Shown: positions 26,188-34,926 of the stretch, piece after piece
Position numbering within the stretch: the stretch's first letter is position 1
Layout of the letters: each line of letters starts with the position of its first letter
Origin: Methylosinus sp. LW4
GTDB taxonomy: Bacteria; Pseudomonadota; Alphaproteobacteria; Rhizobiales; Beijerinckiaceae
Length of the DNA: 64,000 nucleotides
Assembly (NCBI RefSeq): GCF_000379125.1
Contig: NZ_KB900626.1
Coordinates: 2,986,667-3,050,666, forward strand
Reading direction: 5' to 3'
Translations under genes and position numbers: made by a program
Notes under the pieces: model-generated
The model's input: only the letters and a program-made list of their open reading frames with translations
What the model was told of the DNA's origin: nothing
Database searches by the model: none

Positions 26188-27074
26188 CGCGCGACGCTCG
26201 CGGCAGAGGCGGCGCGCGGCGAGACGAGCCGGCGCAGCAGAGTGGTCCCGGCCCCGGCGAGCGCCGTGAGCAGATATTGGCGCTTGGAGGCGTGGACCTT
26301 CTCGCTCAGCGGATCGGCGACGCGCAGCCGCGCGGTGAGCGTCTCGGCGAGGCGCTGGATCGCGCCCACTTCCATGGCGAGGCGTGTGTCGGCGATGAGA
26401 TCGGCGAAGGGCGCGCTCTCCTTCAGCAGCTCCTGCGTGCGCTCGGCCAGCGCGCGCAAAGTCGCGGCGAGCTGCGGCGAGGCGCGATCGGCGGAGAGCA
26501 TCTCGACGCTCGCGCCAGCGGCGGCGAGCGTGTCCTGCGGCAGATAGACCCGATCGAGATTGCGGTAGTCCTTGGCGCAATCCTGCAGATGATTGATGAT
26601 CTGCAGCGCCGCGCAGAGGGCGTCATTGGCCGCCCATGTCCGCGCGCGATCTTCGCCATGGACGTCCAGCACGAAGCGGCCGACCGGCATGGCCGAATAG
26701 CGGCAGTAATCGATGAGGTCGTCCCAGTCTCTATAGCGCAATTGCGTCACGTCGCGGCGAAAGGCGATGAGCAGATCCTGCGCATGGCGGGGCTCGAGAC
26801 CGCGCGCGGCCAGCTCGGCGCGCAGCTTTGTCGCGACCGGAATATCCTCGCCGGAGCCGAGCAGCGCGGCCTCCATGCGGTCCAGCATGGCGATTTTCTG
26901 CTCGCCCGGGAGCGTCGCATGGTCGGAGATATCGTCCGCGGCGCGCACGAAATCGTAGAAAGCCAGCACGGCCGCGCGATGGCGCGGCGCGAACAGAGAG
27001 GCGACGGGGAAATTCTCGTCCTTATGGCCTTTCCCCGAAGCGGCGGCGGCGATGTCGCTCATGTGATCGCTCAT
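26184..27074 (-). CDS. hpnC: Hydroxysqualene synthase HpnC
   Basis: A 296-residue squalene/phytoene-synthase-family enzyme that converts presqualene diphosphate to hydroxysqualene. Motifs are NFPVASLFAPRH near the start, FYDFVRAADDISDH as the first Asp-rich site, YCRYSAMPVGRFVLDVHG, and INHLQDCAKDYRNLDRVYLP as the second. The context (hpnB upstream, hpnD/hpnE downstream) separates it from HpnD. AGGAGG directly abuts the ATG at 27074, so the second ATG at 27062 could also be used. It lies 5 bp after hpnB. Confidence 0.92.
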   Translation of the reverse strand: MSDHMSDIAAAASGKGHKDENFPVASLFAPRHRAAVLAFYDFVRAADDISDHATLPGEQKIAMLDRMEAALLGSGEDIPVATKLRAELAARGLEPRHAQDLLIAFRRDVTQLRYRDWDDLIDYCRYSAMPVGRFVLDVHGEDRARTWAANDALCAALQIINHLQDCAKDYRNLDRVYLPQDTLAAAGASVEMLSADRASPQLAATLRALAERTQELLKESAPFADLIADTRLAMEVGAIQRLAETLTARLRVADPLSEKVHASKRQYLLTALAGAGTTLLRRLVSPRAASAASVAR

Positions 27075-27079
27075 CCTCC

Positions 27080-28231
27080 TCAGGGGGCCTGGTAGCGGCC
27101 CTTCCACGCGCCGCCGCGCCCGCGTGTGTGCCGCCAGGCGGACAATAGCGTGAACCACGTATAGCAGGCGGCGACCGCCGGCAAGGCGAAGGCGCCGAGC
27201 CGATTGCGTCCGTAGAAACGCAGAGACGGCATATAGGACTGCGCCATCAATAGATAGGCGACGAGCGCGAGATAGGCCGCCGGCTCCGGCGCCGCGAAGG
27301 CGAGAAGGGGCGGCGCGAGATAGACGAGGCCCATGCCGAGAACCGCGCCGAAGAGCCGCCAGGGCGAATAGCCCAATTGCGCATAGGCCGAGCGCGTCAC
27401 CATCTGCTCGATATCGCGCAAATGCGGATAGGGCCGCAGGCTCCAGGCGTCGTCGGTGAGGCCGAGCCAGATCGGCCCTTGCTTCTTCATGAGCTTGCCG
27501 AGCGCGCAATCGTCGATCAGCGCGCCGCGGATTTGTTGCAGGCCGCCGGCCTCCTCCAGCGCCGCGGGGCGCACCAGCATCACCCCTCCGGCCGCCCCGG
27601 CGACCGGGCTTTTCGGGTCGTTCACGCGCGGGAAGGGGTAGAGCATCTGGAAGAAGAAGACGAAAGCCGGCACGAACCAGCGCTCGGCGAGGCTCTCGCA
27701 GCGCAGCTTGACCATCAGCGAGGAGAGCACCGTCCCCCGCGCCGCCGCGCCGGCGACGAGCCGCTCGACGAGGCCCGGCGCGAAGGCGATGTCGGCGTCG
27801 CAGAACAGGATGAAATCGGGCGAGACGCCGGAGCCGAGCACATGAGCGACGCCGCGGTCCATGGCCGCGAGCTTGCCGGTCCAGCCTTGCTCCGGCCGGC
27901 CCTGGAGCACGGTGAGCCGATCCTCGGCGCCTTCCTCGCGGGCGCAGGCGCGGGCGACCTCGGCCGTGCCGTCGGAGCTCTCGTCATCGACGAGGACGAT
28001 CTCGAGCCGGCCGGAAAACTCCTGGCGGAACAAGGATCGAAGGCCGATGGCGACCACATCCGCCTCGTCGCGCGCCGGAATGACGGCGACGACGCGCGCG
28101 CCCTGGGGGACTTGCGCCCCCTTGGGAACGAAACGGCGGTCGTGCTCGGTGAGGCGCCAGAAGCCGCCATTGCCGAGCAGGAGATAGAGCCAGACGACGA
28201 GGCCGACGCCTCCGAGGAAAATCGCGATCAT
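27080..28231 (-). CDS. hpnB: Hopene-associated glycosyltransferase HpnB
   Basis: A 383-residue membrane glycosyltransferase of family 2, linked to hopanoid gene clusters. An N-terminal helix (about 3-20) is followed by the GT2 domain: VVAVIPARDEADVV, IVLVDDESSDGT, LFCDADIAF (DxD), RGALIDDCALGK. C-terminal hydrophobic helices follow (about 300-360). The ATG at 28231 gives the expected N-terminal helix. It is the first gene of hpnBCDE, so the promoter should lie just right of 28231. Its exact acceptor is not established. Confidence 0.88.
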   Translation of the reverse strand: MIAIFLGGVGLVVWLYLLLGNGGFWRLTEHDRRFVPKGAQVPQGARVVAVIPARDEADVVAIGLRSLFRQEFSGRLEIVLVDDESSDGTAEVARACAREEGAEDRLTVLQGRPEQGWTGKLAAMDRGVAHVLGSGVSPDFILFCDADIAFAPGLVERLVAGAAARGTVLSSLMVKLRCESLAERWFVPAFVFFFQMLYPFPRVNDPKSPVAGAAGGVMLVRPAALEEAGGLQQIRGALIDDCALGKLMKKQGPIWLGLTDDAWSLRPYPHLRDIEQMVTRSAYAQLGYSPWRLFGAVLGMGLVYLAPPLLAFAAPEPAAYLALVAYLLMAQSYMPSLRFYGRNRLGAFALPAVAACYTWFTLLSAWRHTRGRGGAWKGRYQAP

Positions 28232-28723
28232 TTTTCGAGCGTTCGCGTCGCCGGAACCGCCGGGGACGATGTGACGAGGGCTCGGCCATAGCACCGCCGC
28301 GGCCGCGAGGCCAGCCCGGCCGGCGGCGCTAGGGGGCAATCGGGTGAATGCCGAAAGGGGCGCGCTCACCCTCCCCTTTAGGGGGAGGCTCGGACCGCTT
28401 GCGGTCCGGGGTGGGGTTCCGCGGCGAAGACTCGGGGCGTCACCCCCTCCCGAGCGCCTACGGCGCTCGACCTCCCCCCTCGAGGGGGAGGTGGACACGC
28501 CTCTTCGATCACCACTTCTCGTTCGCCCGATCGCCCTGGCGGCGGCGCGTCGCAACCGCCGGCGTCTACGGGATTTTCCCGGGAAATGGCCGGCGGCGGC
28601 TTCTCTTCTATCTGGAACAGGCGTATATCGCCGCGCCGGCGCAGCCGGGTCCGAGCATGCCGAGCGGCATGGCGAGGGACCGGCCGGGCGCTCGCGCATC
28701 CTATGTCTTTCGAGGAAAACTCC
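28232..28723. other. Gap between hpnB and kup
   Basis: About 490 bp with no supported gene. It should contain the divergent promoters of hpnBCDE and kup, and it holds a cluster of palindromes (28367-28492) described separately. Confidence 0.5.
28367..28492. repeat. Cluster of REP-like hairpins
   Basis: Four adjacent short inverted repeats: CTCCCCTTTAGGGGGAG, CGGACCGCTTGCGGTCCG, CGAGCGCCTACGGCGCTCG and CCTCCCC...GGGGAGG. The outer two are related to each other, so the set reads as one composite extragenic palindromic element. Confidence 0.7.
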
Positions 28724-30676
28724 ATGGATCCCAATGTGGCGCGTGACGCGGCGGGCTCTTCCTCTCGATGCGACATGGAGGGCGCGGCGGCGATGCAGCC
28801 GGCCCCCGTCGCCGATGGCCACGGCTCGGCGACGAGCGCGGGCCTCATCATCGGCTCGATCGGCGTCGTCTATGGCGACATCGGCACCAGCCCGCTCTAT
28901 GCGCTGCGCGAGTCGCTGGCCCACGCCAAATCCGGCGGGCTCGGCGAGGATGTCGTCATCGGCACGATCTCGCTGCTCATTTTCGCGCTGATCTTCACCG
29001 TCACCGCGAAATATGTGTTCTTCCTGATGCGCGCCGACAATCGCGGCGAGGGCGGCATTCTCTCGCTGATGGCGCTGGCGCAGATCGCGCTCGGACGACG
29101 CGCGACGCCGGTCTTCCTGCTCGGCGTCGCCGGCGCGGCGCTGTTCTCCGGCGACGCCATCATCACGCCGGCCATCTCCGTTCTCTCGGCGGTCGAGGGG
29201 CTCGAGATCGTCAATCCGAAATTCGGCGAATTCGTCTTCCCCATCACCGTCGCGATTCTCGTCTCGCTGTTCTGGGCGCAGAGCCATGGCACGGCGCGCG
29301 TCGCCGCTCTGTTCGGCCCGGTAATGGCCGTGTTCTTCATCGTGATGGCGGCGCTCGGCGCCTCCCATATCGGCGACGCCCCGCAGGTTCTGCGCGCCTT
29401 CGATCCGCGCCATGGCTTCATGTTTCTGCTCACTCATGGCTGGATCGGCTTCGCCGTTCTGGGCTCGGTCTTCCTCGTCGTCACCGGGGCAGAGGCGCTC
29501 TATGCCGATATGGGCCATTTCGGCCGCGCGCCGATTCAGATCGCCTGGATATTCTTCGTGCTGCCGGCCCTGTTCCTCAATTATCTCGGCCAGGGCGCGC
29601 TGATCCTCGCCGACCCCAAGGCGATCGAGAATCCCTTCTTCCTGATGGCGCCGGACTGGGCGTTGCTGCCGCTGGTCATTCTCTCGACGCTCGCCACCGT
29701 CATCGCCAGCCAGGCGGTCATCACCGGCGCCTTCTCCATCGTGCGCCAGGCGATACAGCTCGGCCTGCTGCCGCGCCTCGAGATCACCCACACTTCCGCG
29801 ACGCAGGAGGGGCAGATCTACATCGGCCGCGTCAATCGGCTGCTGCTGATCGGCGTGCTGGTGCTGGTCACGGCCTTCAAGAGTTCGAGCGCGCTCGCCT
29901 CCGCCTATGGCATCGCCGTCACCGGCACGATGGTGACGACGACGGCGCTCGCCTTCATCGTGGTGTGGCGCAAATGGCATTGGCCGCTCTGGGCGGCGTC
30001 GCTGTTCATCCTCGCCTTCCTCACCGTCGATCTCGCCTTTCTGGCCGCCAATCTCATGAAGGTGGTCGAGGGCGGCTGGGTTCCGCTGCTGCTCGGCGGC
30101 GGCTCCATGGTGGTGATGTGGACCTGGGTGCGCGGCACCTCGCTGCTGGCCGAGAAGACGCATCGCGATTCGATCCCGATCCGCGATCTCATCGCCATGC
30201 TGGAGAAATCCAAGCCGACGCGCGTGCCCGGCACGGCCGTCTTCCTGACCAGCGACCCGGAGGCCGCGCCCACCGCGCTGCTGCACAATCTCAAGCACAA
30301 TAAGGTGCTGCACGAGCGCGTGCTGGTCATTTGCGTCAGCACCGAAGACACGCCGCGCGTGCCGCCGGAAAAGCGTTTCGAGATCGAGAAGCTCGCGCCC
30401 GACTTCACACGCGCGACTCTGCACTTCGGCTTCATGGAGAGCCCGCGCGTGCCGGCGGCGCTGGCGGCGATGCGCAAGGCGGGCGTCAAATACGACATTA
30501 TGACCACCTCCTTCTTCCTCGGCCGGCGCTCGATCAAGGAGAGCCCGGCCTCGGAAATGCCGGTCTGGCAGGACAAGCTCTATGTCGCTCTGACCAAGCA
30601 ATCGGCCAACGCCACCGACTTCTTCTCCATACCGACCGACCGCGTGGTGGAGCTCGGCGCTCAGCTGACGATTTGA
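28724..30676 (+). CDS. kup: KUP-family potassium uptake protein
   Basis: A 650-residue low-affinity K+/H+ symporter of the inner membrane. The KUP hallmark GSIGVVYGDIGTSPLYALRE lies near residue 45. About twelve hydrophobic helices follow, with GEGGILSLMALA, FSGDAIITPAISVLSA and TGAEALYADMGHFGR, and the C-terminal part (from about 480) is cytoplasmic. The ATG at 28724 has GAGG 8 nt upstream; the in-frame ATG at 28703 lacks one. The next gene starts 2 bp after the kup stop. Confidence 0.93.
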   Translation: MDPNVARDAAGSSSRCDMEGAAAMQPAPVADGHGSATSAGLIIGSIGVVYGDIGTSPLYALRESLAHAKSGGLGEDVVIGTISLLIFALIFTVTAKYVFFLMRADNRGEGGILSLMALAQIALGRRATPVFLLGVAGAALFSGDAIITPAISVLSAVEGLEIVNPKFGEFVFPITVAILVSLFWAQSHGTARVAALFGPVMAVFFIVMAALGASHIGDAPQVLRAFDPRHGFMFLLTHGWIGFAVLGSVFLVVTGAEALYADMGHFGRAPIQIAWIFFVLPALFLNYLGQGALILADPKAIENPFFLMAPDWALLPLVILSTLATVIASQAVITGAFSIVRQAIQLGLLPRLEITHTSATQEGQIYIGRVNRLLLIGVLVLVTAFKSSSALASAYGIAVTGTMVTTTALAFIVVWRKWHWPLWAASLFILAFLTVDLAFLAANLMKVVEGGWVPLLLGGGSMVVMWTWVRGTSLLAEKTHRDSIPIRDLIAMLEKSKPTRVPGTAVFLTSDPEAAPTALLHNLKHNKVLHERVLVICVSTEDTPRVPPEKRFEIEKLAPDFTRATLHFGFMESPRVPAALAAMRKAGVKYDIMTTSFFLGRRSIKESPASEMPVWQDKLYVALTKQSANATDFFSIPTDRVVELGAQLTI

Positions 30677-30678
30677 TT

Positions 30679-31176
30679 ATGACAAGCGAAACGAAAGAAG
30701 AGCAGGACCCGACAGATTTTTTCAAGGGACTCGTGGGGCTGATTTACATTTCGACAGGCGTGTTTTTTGGAATATTGCATTTGCTTAAAGCAATTAATTT
30801 TGTAGATACATTTGGATTTATGGCATTATATTCTATTGTTGTAACTTATTTTATGCTGACTACTTTATTCATATCGTATATAATATATTCGAATTTAGAT
30901 ATTTTTCGAAAATACGTTATGATCAGCTGTGTAAAAAATAGCGCTGACGGTATGAAAATTTTACTTACTTTTATTTTTTTAGCGTTTTTAGCGGTGTTTG
31001 CGCTTCCGGTTTGGAAAGTTGGGTTCTGGCAAATAATAAGAAATTTTATTGTTGAACATAAAGAATCGAGAAATTTAGTTGCAATGCATTTATTATTTAC
31101 GTTTTTAGTGTTAACTTCTTGGTTTGGTGTCTGCGTTCTCGATATCTCTAGAAAGAACACAGAGCCGAATAATTGA
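30679..31176 (+). CDS. AT-rich orphan membrane protein
   Basis: A 165-residue protein of no family I recognise. A polar N-terminus (about 1-15) is followed by four hydrophobic helices at about 18-40, 43-66, 95-113 and 133-152, and a short polar tail. Base composition is extreme: hand counts of four 60-nt blocks from 30781 to 31020 give 14, 13, 19 and 21 G+C, in a genome of about 65% GC. Codon use is AAT/TTT/ATA-rich, unlike any neighbour. The ATG is 2 bp after the kup stop, so translation may be coupled. It looks recently transferred. The reading frame is intact and the helices are regular, so it is probably a real gene. Confidence 0.7.
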   Translation: MTSETKEEQDPTDFFKGLVGLIYISTGVFFGILHLLKAINFVDTFGFMALYSIVVTYFMLTTLFISYIIYSNLDIFRKYVMISCVKNSADGMKILLTFIFLAFLAVFALPVWKVGFWQIIRNFIVEHKESRNLVAMHLLFTFLVLTSWFGVCVLDISRKNTEPNN

Positions 31177-31366
31177 CCATTTCTGTTCCAGAAAATTTTG
31201 TAAGAGGGATGAAATCCACGGACAGAGCCGCCGCGGGCGCGATTACGTGGTTTCCACGATTTGCCCTCGCGCCGCGCATTTCCGAGAATCGGGGCAGCGA
31301 GCATTGTCGCGTGCGCGTAGCCTCGGAGGGCCGCCTCCCCCGCGCCGCGACCCGCGGGAGAATCCG

Positions 31367-31798
31367 ATGGCCAATCAGAATTTCGGCGATTTTCGCGATC
31401 TCGGAAAATATCAGCTCGACGCCTTCAACACCGCGACCAGCTCCACCGCCAAGAGCCTGCGCGCCATAGCGGAGGAGGCGACCGACTACTCCAAGCAGTC
31501 GCTCGACAATAGCCGCAACTATTTCGAGAGACTGCTGCGCGTGCAGAAGATCGACGACATCGTGCAATTGCAGTCGGAATTCTACCGCAACGCCTATGGC
31601 GATTTTTTCGCTCGCGCCTCGCGCGTCGGCGAGCTGTGCTCCAATCTCGCCAAGGAAGCCTTCGTCTCCGCCCAGAGCGCGGGCGAGCAGGCGGCCAAGG
31701 CGAACCAGGAGGCGGCCAGCAAGATCATCGCCGACATCAGCGAGCAGACCGAGAAGCTCGCCGCCAAGGCGCGCGAGGCGGGCAAGGGGGAGCATTAG
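31367..31798 (+). CDS. Phasin family protein (Phasin_2)
   Basis: A 143-residue amphipathic, mostly helical protein that coats polyhydroxybutyrate granules. It matches the Phasin_2 pattern, with AFNTATSSTAKSLRAIAEEAT, YFERLLRVQKIDDIVQLQSEFY and a C-terminal Ala/Glu-rich coiled-coil. GGGAG lies 6 nt upstream of the ATG at 31367. It sits between the AT-rich gene and the SRP RNA gene. Storage-granule metabolism agrees with the hydroxybutyryl-CoA dehydrogenase at 45.0 kb. Confidence 0.85.
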   Translation: MANQNFGDFRDLGKYQLDAFNTATSSTAKSLRAIAEEATDYSKQSLDNSRNYFERLLRVQKIDDIVQLQSEFYRNAYGDFFARASRVGELCSNLAKEAFVSAQSAGEQAAKANQEAASKIIADISEQTEKLAAKAREAGKGEH

Positions 31799-31842
31799 CA
31801 AAGGCGCCCTTGCGCCGGCGCGCGAGTTTTGCCACATAGGGC

Positions 31843-31941
31843 GCGGGAGGTTGGCGGTGGACGCTCCACTCGCCAACCGGGTCAGGTCCGGAAGGAAGCA
31901 GCCCTAACGAGTTCCGGGCGGGTCTTCGTCCAGCCTCCCAC
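31843..31941 (+). ncRNA. ffs: Signal recognition particle RNA, small bacterial type (4.5S)
   Basis: RNA component of the signal recognition particle. The universally conserved helix-8 region GGTCAGGTCCGGAAGGAAGC is present, followed by AGCCCTAA. The ends pair: GGGAGGTTGG at 31845-31854 with CCAGCCTCCC at 31930-31939. A T-run follows at 31942. Its place directly before dnaX is the normal alphaproteobacterial order. Exact ends are estimated. Confidence 0.93.
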
Positions 31942-31996
31942 TTTTTGCGCCGCCGCCCCGGCGCCGACCAAAGGGCGGACCCCTCCGGGCGATAAG

Positions 31997-33859
31997 ATGG
32001 ACGACGAGCATTCTGCGCCATCCGACGCCCTGTTTCCCGCCGAGCCGCAGGCCAAGCGCGAGGGGCAGGCCGCCTATCGCGTGCTGGCGCGCAAATATCG
32101 CCCCTCCGGCTTCGCCGATCTGATCGGCCAGGAGCCGATGGTGCGCACGCTCGAGAACGCCTTCGAGCTGAACCGCATCCATCAGGCCTATCTCTTGACC
32201 GGCGTGCGCGGCGTCGGCAAGACGACGACCGCCCGCATTCTCGCCCGCGCCTTCAATTACGAGCTTCCCGCGCAGGACGGCCGCCCCGGCGTCGATCGCC
32301 CGACGATCCATATGGACGCGCTCGGCGCGCATTGTCAGGCGATCATCGATTCGCGCCATCCCGACGTGCTGGAGATGGACGCCGCCTCGCACACCGGCAT
32401 CGACGATATTCGCGAGATCATCGAGAATGCGCGCTATCGCCCGGTGATGGCGCGCGTCAAAGTCTACATCATCGACGAAGTGCACATGCTCTCCAAGGCC
32501 GCCTTCAACGGCCTTTTGAAGACGCTGGAAGAGCCGCCGGAACATGTGAAATTCATCTTCGCGACGACGGAGATCGACAAGGTCCCCGTCACCGTGCGCT
32601 CGCGCTGCCAGCGCTTCGATCTGCGCCGCATAGACGCCGGCCTGCTCGCCGCGCATTTGCGCAAGATCTGCGATCTCGAGAGCGTGACGATCGAGGACGA
32701 GGCGCTGGCCATGGTCGCCCGCGCCGCGGAAGGCTCGGCGCGCGACGCGCTGTCGCTGCTCGATCAGGCCATCGCCCATGGCGCGGCGGGCGGCGGCGCG
32801 ATCGCCGCGCAGGATTTGCGGCTGATGCTGGGCGTCGCCGACAAATCGCGCATCATCGATCTCTTCGAGGCGGCGATGAAGGGCGAGATCGCCGCCGCCA
32901 TCGCTCTGCTGCAGGACCAATACGACGGCGGCGCCGATCCGGCGCAAGTGCTGCTGGAGCTGGCCGAATTCACCCATCTGGTGACGCGGCTGAAGCTCGC
33001 GCCGGACGCCGCGCAATCCAATGCGCTGACGGAAGAAGAGCGCCGCCGCGGCGGCGATGCGGCGGGAACGCTCTCCATTTCCGTGCTGACGCGCGCGTGG
33101 CAGATTTTGATGAAGGGCGTCGACGAGCTGCGCAGCTCGCCGCGGCCTCTCGCCAGCGCCGATATGGTGCTGGTGCGCCTGACCCACGCCGCCGAAATGC
33201 CCTCGCCGGAGGAGGCGCTGCGCAAGCTCGGCTTCGGCCAAGGCGGCGCGCCGCGTCCCACGCCGGGCTCGGCCCCCGCGGCGGCCCCCGGCGGCGAGCG
33301 GCCTCCGGTCGCCCTCGCGCCGCCGCCCAAACCCGCGGCTATCTCGCCCGCGGCTTTCTCGCCGACGCCTTCGGCAATCGCGACCAGCGCCGCGCCGGCC
33401 CAGCGCCGCGCGGCGGAGCCCTCCCCGGCGACGGGGGTGAAAATCGCCGATTTCCGCGCGCTCGTGGCCCTGGCGGGCGAGAAGCGCGACATACAAATGA
33501 AGATCGCGCTCGAGACGGAAGTGCGGCTCGTGCGCTTCGAGCAGGGACGCATCGAGTTCGAGCTGACGCCGGGCGGCTCGGCGCGGCTGCCGCAGCTTCT
33601 GATGCAGAAGCTGCAGGACTGGACCGGGACGCGCTGGCTGGTGGCTCTGGCCTCCGGCGGCGCGCCGACGCTGCGCGAGGAGGCCTTGGCCCGCGAGAGC
33701 GAGAAGCGCTCCGGGATCGAGGCCGATCCGCTGGTGGCGAGCATTTTGGCGCGGTTTCCCGGCGCGGAGATCGTCGCCGTGCGCGGCAAGGAGACGGAGC
33801 AGGCCGCGACGGCCGGCGCCGAATTGGCTTATGACGACGAGGAGCCGGACGACGCGTGA
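31997..33859 (+). CDS. dnaX: DNA polymerase III subunit gamma/tau
   Basis: A 620-residue clamp-loader ATPase. Walker A GVRGVGKTTTAR is near residue 70, the DEVH box is IIDEVHMLSK, sensor 1 lies in IFATTEIDKVP, and the SRC motif is VRSRCQRFDL. From about residue 420 a Pro/Ala-rich linker leads to a C-terminal tau-like domain (about 480-620). The region that carries a four-Cys zinc module in E. coli retains only one Cys (GAHCQAI). No gamma-type frameshift signal was identified. ybaB follows after 26 bp. Confidence 0.94.
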   Translation: MDDEHSAPSDALFPAEPQAKREGQAAYRVLARKYRPSGFADLIGQEPMVRTLENAFELNRIHQAYLLTGVRGVGKTTTARILARAFNYELPAQDGRPGVDRPTIHMDALGAHCQAIIDSRHPDVLEMDAASHTGIDDIREIIENARYRPVMARVKVYIIDEVHMLSKAAFNGLLKTLEEPPEHVKFIFATTEIDKVPVTVRSRCQRFDLRRIDAGLLAAHLRKICDLESVTIEDEALAMVARAAEGSARDALSLLDQAIAHGAAGGGAIAAQDLRLMLGVADKSRIIDLFEAAMKGEIAAAIALLQDQYDGGADPAQVLLELAEFTHLVTRLKLAPDAAQSNALTEEERRRGGDAAGTLSISVLTRAWQILMKGVDELRSSPRPLASADMVLVRLTHAAEMPSPEEALRKLGFGQGGAPRPTPGSAPAAAPGGERPPVALAPPPKPAAISPAAFSPTPSAIATSAAPAQRRAAEPSPATGVKIADFRALVALAGEKRDIQMKIALETEVRLVRFEQGRIEFELTPGGSARLPQLLMQKLQDWTGTRWLVALASGGAPTLREEALARESEKRSGIEADPLVASILARFPGAEIVAVRGKETEQAATAGAELAYDDEEPDDA

Positions 33860-33885
33860 GGCGTCGCCGCGCGGGGAGTTAAGAC

Positions 33886-34209
33886 ATGCTCGACTTCATG
33901 GGACTGATGAAGCAGGCGCAGGCCATGCAATCGAAAATGGCCGAGCTGCAAGGGCAGCTCGACCAGACTCTGGTGGAAGGCGAAGCCGGCGGCGGGCTGG
34001 TGCGCGTGACGATGACCGCCAAAGGCGCGCTGCAGCGCCTCGCCATCGATCCGAGCCTGCTGAAGCCGGAAGAGAGCGACATTCTCGAGGATCTGATCGT
34101 CACCGCCCATGCGCAGGCGCGCGCCAAGGCGGAGGAGACGCTCGCCGAGAAGATGAAGGAAGTGACCGGCGGATTGCAGCTGCCGCCGGGTCTGAAGCTG
34201 CCGTTCTGA
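33886..34209 (+). CDS. ybaB: YbaB/EbfC nucleoid-associated protein
   Basis: A 107-residue dimeric DNA-binding protein. Family features are MGLMKQAQAMQSKMAELQ at the N-terminus, VTMTAKGALQRLAIDPSLL in the beta-sheet, and EETLAEKMKEVTGGLQLPPG near the end. The gene lies between dnaX and recR, the usual arrangement, and probably belongs to the same operon. Confidence 0.93.
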   Translation: MLDFMGLMKQAQAMQSKMAELQGQLDQTLVEGEAGGGLVRVTMTAKGALQRLAIDPSLLKPEESDILEDLIVTAHAQARAKAEETLAEKMKEVTGGLQLPPGLKLPF

Positions 34210-34215
34210 TCGGAG

Positions 34216-34308
34216 CGAATAGCGAGTAGCGAGTAGACCTATTCGCTATTCGCTATTCGCTACTCGCTATTCCCTACTCGCTACTCGCTACTCGCTACTC
34301 GCTGCTCA
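34216..34308 (+). repeat. Heptanucleotide repeat tract between ybaB and recR
   Basis: Repeated 7-mers of the form GCTATTC / GCTACTC (reverse complement GAATAGC / GAGTAGC) fill the 111-bp gap. The first 20 nt carry the units in the opposite sense to the rest, so a long hairpin can form. The tract ends 12 bp before the recR start codon. Confidence 0.9.
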
Positions 34309-34320
34309 CAGGCTCCCCCA

Positions 34321-34926
34321 TTGGCCGAACGCATCGCCGGACCCGAGATCGAGCGCCTCGTGCAATTGCTGGCGCGATTGCCGGGGCTCGGGCCGCGCTC
34401 GGCGCGGCGCGCCGTGCTGCATCTGATGCGCAAGCGCGAGGAATTGCTCGGCCCGCTCGGCGAGGCGATGCGCGTCGCGCATGAGCGCATTCTCACCTGC
34501 ACGACCTGCGGAAATATCGACACCAGCGACCCTTGCGCCATCTGCCGCGACGGGCGCCGCGACGCGGGCATTCTGGTCATTGTCGAGACGGTGGCCGATC
34601 TCTGGGCGCTGGAGCGCGCCGGGCTGCTGGCTGCGCGCTATCATGTGCTCGGCGGCGTGCTGTCGCCCCTGGATGGCGTCGGCCCCAATGAGCTGAACAT
34701 TGCGAGCCTGATGCAGCGCGTGAGCGAAGGCTCCGTGCGCGAGGCGATCATCGCCGTGAACGCCACTGTCGACGGGCAGACGACGGCGCATTATCTCGCC
34801 GATCTCCTGGCCCCGCTCGGCGTCAAGACGACGCGCCTCGCCCATGGCGTGCCGGTCGGCGGCGAGCTGGATTATCTCGACGAAGGCACGCTGGCCGCAG
34901 CGCTGGAGCGCCGCACGGCGTTTTGA
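34321..34926 (+). CDS. recR: Recombination mediator RecR
   Basis: A 201-residue protein that loads RecA with RecF/RecO. The N-terminal helix-hairpin-helix is in [17 protein letters not shown], the zinc finger is CTTC-x8-CAIC, and the Toprim domain holds [15 protein letters not shown] and the C-terminal ARG-type [17 protein letters not shown]. The start is TTG at 34321: the protein family begins at this point and no ATG is available. Only a weak CAGG lies upstream, immediately after the heptamer repeats. Confidence 0.93.
   Translation: MAERIAGPEIERLVQLLARLPGLGPRSARRAVLHLMRKREELLGPLGEAMRVAHERILTCTTCGNIDTSDPCAICRDGRRDAGILVIVETVADLWALERAGLLAARYHVLGGVLSPLDGVGPNELNIASLMQRVSEGSVREAIIAVNATVDGQTTAHYLADLLAPLGVKTTRLAHGVPVGGELDYLDEGTLAAALERRTAF

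Noticed and set aside
27080..30601. A very long minus-strand open frame (over 1100 codons) running from hpnB through the kup gene
   Set aside because: Only its last third is hpnB. The rest is the antisense of kup, which has clear KUP motifs, and its translation is low-complexity and Arg/Asp/Glu-rich.
34216..34308. The regular repeats as a small CRISPR array
   Set aside because: Units are only 7 bp, contiguous, with no unique spacers and no cas genes.
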